DNA of 24,505 nt from positions 1-24,505 of the forward strand of contig JAAEOP010000049.1 in NCBI GenBank assembly GCA_024223125.1. Direction: 5' to 3'. The notes beneath the pieces are model-generated. The model was given only the letters and a program-made list of their open reading frames with translations, did not search any database and was not told where the DNA came from. Made by a program: the position numbers and the translations under genes. The stretch is from Chloroflexota bacterium. GTDB lineage: Bacteria > Chloroflexota > Anaerolineae > Promineifilales > Promineifilaceae. Below, in pieces: positions 21,726-24,505 of the stretch (its first letter is position 1; each line of letters begins with the position of its first letter).

Positions 21726-23597
21726 ATGGCATACACACCTCCTGAAAACGTACAAAAAATACTCAAAAAGCTGCCTGCTAAACCCGGCGTCTACCTGCAC
21801 AAGGATAAATATGGCGTCATCATCTACGTTGGCAAAGCGATCAATTTACGCAGTCGGGTACGCTCCTACTTCCACAAAAATGTAGACTCCATCAAAACCC
21901 AGCGTCTGCGTCACGAAATCACCGATTTGGAAATCATCACCACCGAGAGCGAACTGGAAGCGCTGCTGCTAGAAAACACCCTCATCAAAAAACACAAACC
22001 CAAATACAACATCCGCCTTAAAGATGACAAACGTTACCCCTACATCAAAGTCCATTGGCGAGATAATTTCCCCAAAGTAACCGTCACCCGACGTATGGTG
22101 CGGGATGGTTCGCGCTACTTTGGCCCTTACACCTCCGTCTGGGCAGTGCATCAAACGCTGGACATGCTGCGTAAAATATTCCCTTTCCTTTCCTGTGATC
22201 GGCTCATTACCGGCGGTGATGAACGCGCCTGTCTTTATTATGATATTAAGCTGTGTAATGGGCCTTGCATCGGCGCAGTCAACAAACAACAGTACCGGGC
22301 CATGATTCAAGAATTGATGGATTTTCTCAATGGTAAATCGGAACATATTGTGAAGGGGATTGAGGAGAAGATGCAGCAGGCAGCGGCCGATTTGCAATTT
22401 GAAAAAGCGGCCGAATATCGAGATCAGTTAACGGCCGTCACCAAAGTCGTCGCCAAACAAAAAGTTATCTCGGCTGCCAACGCCGACCAGGATGTCATTG
22501 CCTTTGCCCGCGAAAAAGGGGATGCTTGTGTACAGGTCTTCTTCATACGTTATGGGAAGTTGATCGGCCGTGAATATTTTATGTTAGATGGGGCCGAAGG
22601 AGAAAGCGACGAAGAAATCCTGAGCGAATTCATGACCCGCTTCTACGATGACGCTACCCATATTCCCAAAGAAGTCCTGCTGCCCAGCGAAGTCTCTGAA
22701 GCGATGGTCATCGAAGAATGGTTAAAGCAAAAGCGCAGCACCAAAGTCACTATTACCGTGCCCCGACGCGGCAAAAAGAAAGCATTGGTGCAGATGGCCG
22801 CCACAAACGCCCAGGACACCCTGACCACCATCCGCCAGCAGTGGGAAGCTGACCGCTCTAAGCATGTGCAGGCGATGGCTGAACTGCAAGAAGCGCTCGA
22901 TCTGCCCTCTCCTCCGTCTCGCATCGAATGTTACGACATCAGCCATACCCAGGGAACCAACACCGTGGCTTCAATGGTCGTCTTTGTACAAGGCGCGCCC
23001 CGTAAAAGCGATTACCGCCGTTTCAACATTCGCACCGTCACCAACGACGATTTTGGGGCTATGAAAGAAACCTTAACCCGCCGCTTCCAACGTTACAAAG
23101 ATTCAATGGTCGGCGAACTGCATGATCCGGCCGAGATTGGCAAGAAAAAAGATACTGCCTGGGCCATCCTGCCCGATTTGCTCATCGTAGATGGCGGCAA
23201 AGGTCAGCTGAGTATGGCCATAGATGTCTTACAAGAATTTGGACTGGAAAATGAAGTGCCGCTGACAGGGTTGGCAAAACGAGAAGAGGAGTTGTTTATC
23301 CCCGGCAAAATGCAGCCTGTTTTTTTAGACCGGCGTTCACAAGGATTATTCCTGGTACAGCGTGTGCGGGATGAAGCACACCGTTTTGCCAATCAGGGGC
23401 ACCGCAAACGACGCGCCAAAATGGGAACAGCTTCCATCTTAGACAGTATTCCCGGCATCGGCCCCAAACGGCGCAAACTTCTACTCGATCAGTTTGGCTC
23501 GCTAGATGGCATTCGACGCGCCACCATGGAGGAGGTTGCTTCCGTACCCGGCATTCCTGTGGCCGCGGCCGAATCGGTAAAAGCACATCTGGATTGA
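21726..23597 (+). CDS. uvrC: Excinuclease ABC subunit C
   Basis: UvrC makes both incisions around DNA lesions in nucleotide excision repair with UvrA and UvrB. The 623 residues contain the GIY-YIG nuclease domain (PAKPGVYLHKDKYGVIIYVGKAINLRSRVRSYF), a UVR motif (LQFEKAAEYRDQL), the RNase H-like C-terminal nuclease (ECYDISHTQGTNTVASMVVF, LLIVDGGKGQLSMA), and tandem helix-hairpin-helix motifs (LDSIPGIGPKRRKLLLDQFG, ASVPGIPVAAAESV). I chose the ATG at 21726 over the in-frame ATG at 21699 because a -10 box falls between them and the extra MPKHGYNLC residues are not family-like. No ribosome binding site is present for either. A 10-bp inverted repeat (23644-23653 with 23732-23741) lies downstream. 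Confidence 0.96.
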   Translation: MAYTPPENVQKILKKLPAKPGVYLHKDKYGVIIYVGKAINLRSRVRSYFHKNVDSIKTQRLRHEITDLEIITTESELEALLLENTLIKKHKPKYNIRLKDDKRYPYIKVHWRDNFPKVTVTRRMVRDGSRYFGPYTSVWAVHQTLDMLRKIFPFLSCDRLITGGDERACLYYDIKLCNGPCIGAVNKQQYRAMIQELMDFLNGKSEHIVKGIEEKMQQAAADLQFEKAAEYRDQLTAVTKVVAKQKVISAANADQDVIAFAREKGDACVQVFFIRYGKLIGREYFMLDGAEGESDEEILSEFMTRFYDDATHIPKEVLLPSEVSEAMVIEEWLKQKRSTKVTITVPRRGKKKALVQMAATNAQDTLTTIRQQWEADRSKHVQAMAELQEALDLPSPPSRIECYDISHTQGTNTVASMVVFVQGAPRKSDYRRFNIRTVTNDDFGAMKETLTRRFQRYKDSMVGELHDPAEIGKKKDTAWAILPDLLIVDGGKGQLSMAIDVLQEFGLENEVPLTGLAKREEELFIPGKMQPVFLDRRSQGLFLVQRVRDEAHRFANQGHRKRRAKMGTASILDSIPGIGPKRRKLLLDQFGSLDGIRRATMEEVASVPGIPVAAAESVKAHLD

Positions 23598-23643
23598 TAT
23601 GAATATCCGTAAGATGATGATTGATGATTATGATAATTTAAGG

Positions 23644-23741
23644 GTTGTGATTTGAATTGACATAATAGTCAAAACATACACTTTAGGAGGCTGACTTTTA
23701 TTGACTTTGATTCTGTTTGTTATGTAAACAGAAATCACAAC
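23644..23741. repeat. Spaced 10-bp inverted repeat between convergent uvrC and the beta-helix gene
   Basis: GTTGTGATTT (23644-23653) pairs with AAATCACAAC (23732-23741). The spacing of 78 nt makes a direct terminator role weak. Nothing else is recognised in this gap of about 270 bp apart from one ACGGCCGT near 23781. Confidence 0.4.
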
Positions 23742-23871
23742 TCTCAACTTTCAGTTTGAAATCAAATCAGGTCGGGCAAACGGCCGTTTTGTCTGGTGAA
23801 CAAAAATAATCATTTTCAGTCGAGTAGTTACCCTCGATCATAATATTTGCACCATACGCCCGTTTTTGGGT

Positions 23872-24505
23872 TCACTGGCTAGGTTTTCGCAGTGTTCCCG
23901 GAAAAGTTGCAGAGGTTTTAGATTGGTTGACCTTACGCCAGATAAATGAGACGAATATGAAGAGAATGACAATGGTTGTCCAAGGCCAGAAAGGCGTTGT
24001 GGTACGAGCTGCAAGAGTTGTGAGGGTAACGGCCGTTGGCGTAAAGCGTCCTTCATATGCCCCCCGATCAAAACCACCATCTTGGGGACGGGCCACACCT
24101 AAAATATCTACTGTTATTCCTGCATTTATCCCGCTATCAATGGCAGGCGACCCCACTACCAAACGAAAATCATCCATAGCCCCATCCACAAAAGTGGGAT
24201 CGCCGAAGAGGTTGCCGGATGTGAAAATATTCGCCAAATCCCCAAACCAGTGACGGACATTGTTAAAATAGAGATTATTAGTTAATGTCACCACCCCGGA
24301 TTGGTTATGGATGCCGATCAGGTAGCTAGACACAATGGTATTGGTGATCTCCACTGTGGCCGTATAAATGACGATCGACCGCTGATTGGTGCCTGCAAAA
24401 TCGACAAAGGTACCGTGGATGATATCCAGTGGCCGAGTATGTTGGTAATGTATGTCGCTGCCTTCCGTAGTAGCTGAATTACGGGAAAAGACCGAATTGA
24501 CAACC
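23872..24505 (-). CDS. Right-handed beta-helix protein, choice-of-anchor Q type, C-terminal part (truncated by window edge)
   Basis: The minus-strand frame is open from the right edge to a TGA at 23872, giving 210 residues of the C-terminal end. The visible part has beta-helix coils (DIIHGTFVDFAG, RSIVIYTATVEITNTIVSSYLIGI, VVTLTNNLYFNN) and then the choice-of-anchor Q signature (DFRLVVGSPAIDSG, DILGVARPQDGGFDRGAYE). A Thr-rich linker, one membrane segment (WPWTTIVILFIFVSFIW) and a short basic tail follow. It is therefore a surface protein anchored at its C-terminus. The start and any enzymatic part lie outside the window. GTG and similar internal codons are not the true start, because the frame continues upstream without stops. 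Confidence 0.85.
   Translation of the reverse strand, partial: VVNSVFSRNSATTEGSDIHYQHTRPLDIIHGTFVDFAGTNQRSIVIYTATVEITNTIVSSYLIGIHNQSGVVTLTNNLYFNNVRHWFGDLANIFTSGNLFGDPTFVDGAMDDFRLVVGSPAIDSGINAGITVDILGVARPQDGGFDRGAYEGRFTPTAVTLTTLAARTTTPFWPWTTIVILFIFVSFIWRKVNQSKTSATFPGTLRKPSQ

Noticed and set aside
23838..24098. 86-residue minus-strand frame near the right edge
   Set aside because: It overlaps the beta-helix protein in another frame; the choice-of-anchor Q signature and membrane anchor support the other frame.
1..24505. tRNA, rRNA, riboswitch or mobile-element genes
   Set aside because: No tRNA-like cloverleaf, rRNA core sequence, transposase or integrase was recognised on either strand, though a covariance-model search was not possible.

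Overview
The window looks like a chromosomal segment of a Chloroflexota bacterium, most likely Anaerolineae or Caldilineae-like. This is an inference from the mix of families: a PTPS-related GT-C-like membrane protein with C-terminal beta domains, an exported Calx-beta protein ending in a KKVYLPSVMVP tail, a Uma2 nuclease, a DUF368 transporter and a choice-of-anchor-Q beta-helix protein. Base composition is intermediate. I see no rRNA, tRNA, CRISPR array, transposase or phage module.

Layout. (a) 1-937, minus strand: N-terminal part of an M1-type metallopeptidase lipoprotein, cut by the window edge. (b) 1175-8052, plus strand: a tight run of seven genes, namely a DUF368 membrane protein (putative polyprenyl-phosphate transporter), a HAD phosphatase, a SEC-C protein, aroA (EPSP synthase), a NUDIX hydrolase, aroE (shikimate dehydrogenase) and a secreted Calx-beta protein. 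Several of these overlap or lie within a few bases of each other, so an operon is likely. It carries two shikimate pathway steps and possibly an envelope lipid-carrier step. (c) 8097-13219, minus strand: a soluble Ser/Thr kinase, an Hsp20 chaperone with its own terminator, and a 1054-residue membrane protein. (d) 13662-17910, plus strand: an EEP-fold membrane phosphatase/nuclease overlapping by 4 nt an unusual fusion of a phosphoglycerate-dehydrogenase-like domain with a ParB/Srx-like domain, then lysine 2,3-aminomutase. (e) 18018-18851, minus strand: a SAM methyltransferase. (f) 19217-23597, plus strand: a beta-propeller lipoprotein, a Uma2 nuclease and uvrC, which appears to be leaderless. 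(g) 23872 to the right edge, minus strand: the C-terminal part of a beta-helix protein with a membrane anchor.

Two sequence-level patterns run across the window and are not explained by the genes. First, the 8-bp palindrome ACGGCCGT occurs about 40 times (hand count) where about 0.4 is expected by chance, mostly inside genes, resembling the cyanobacterial HIP1 phenomenon. Second, short tandem arrays of 7-bp words (and occasionally 8-bp words) of unrelated sequence lie both between and inside genes. Inside aroE, aroA and the large membrane-protein gene they keep the frame open and encode apparent loop insertions. Two of these arrays are arranged as inverted repeats. The strongest single-gene candidate for something new is the PGDH-like/ParB-like fusion, which has lost catalytic residues of its dehydrogenase domain.
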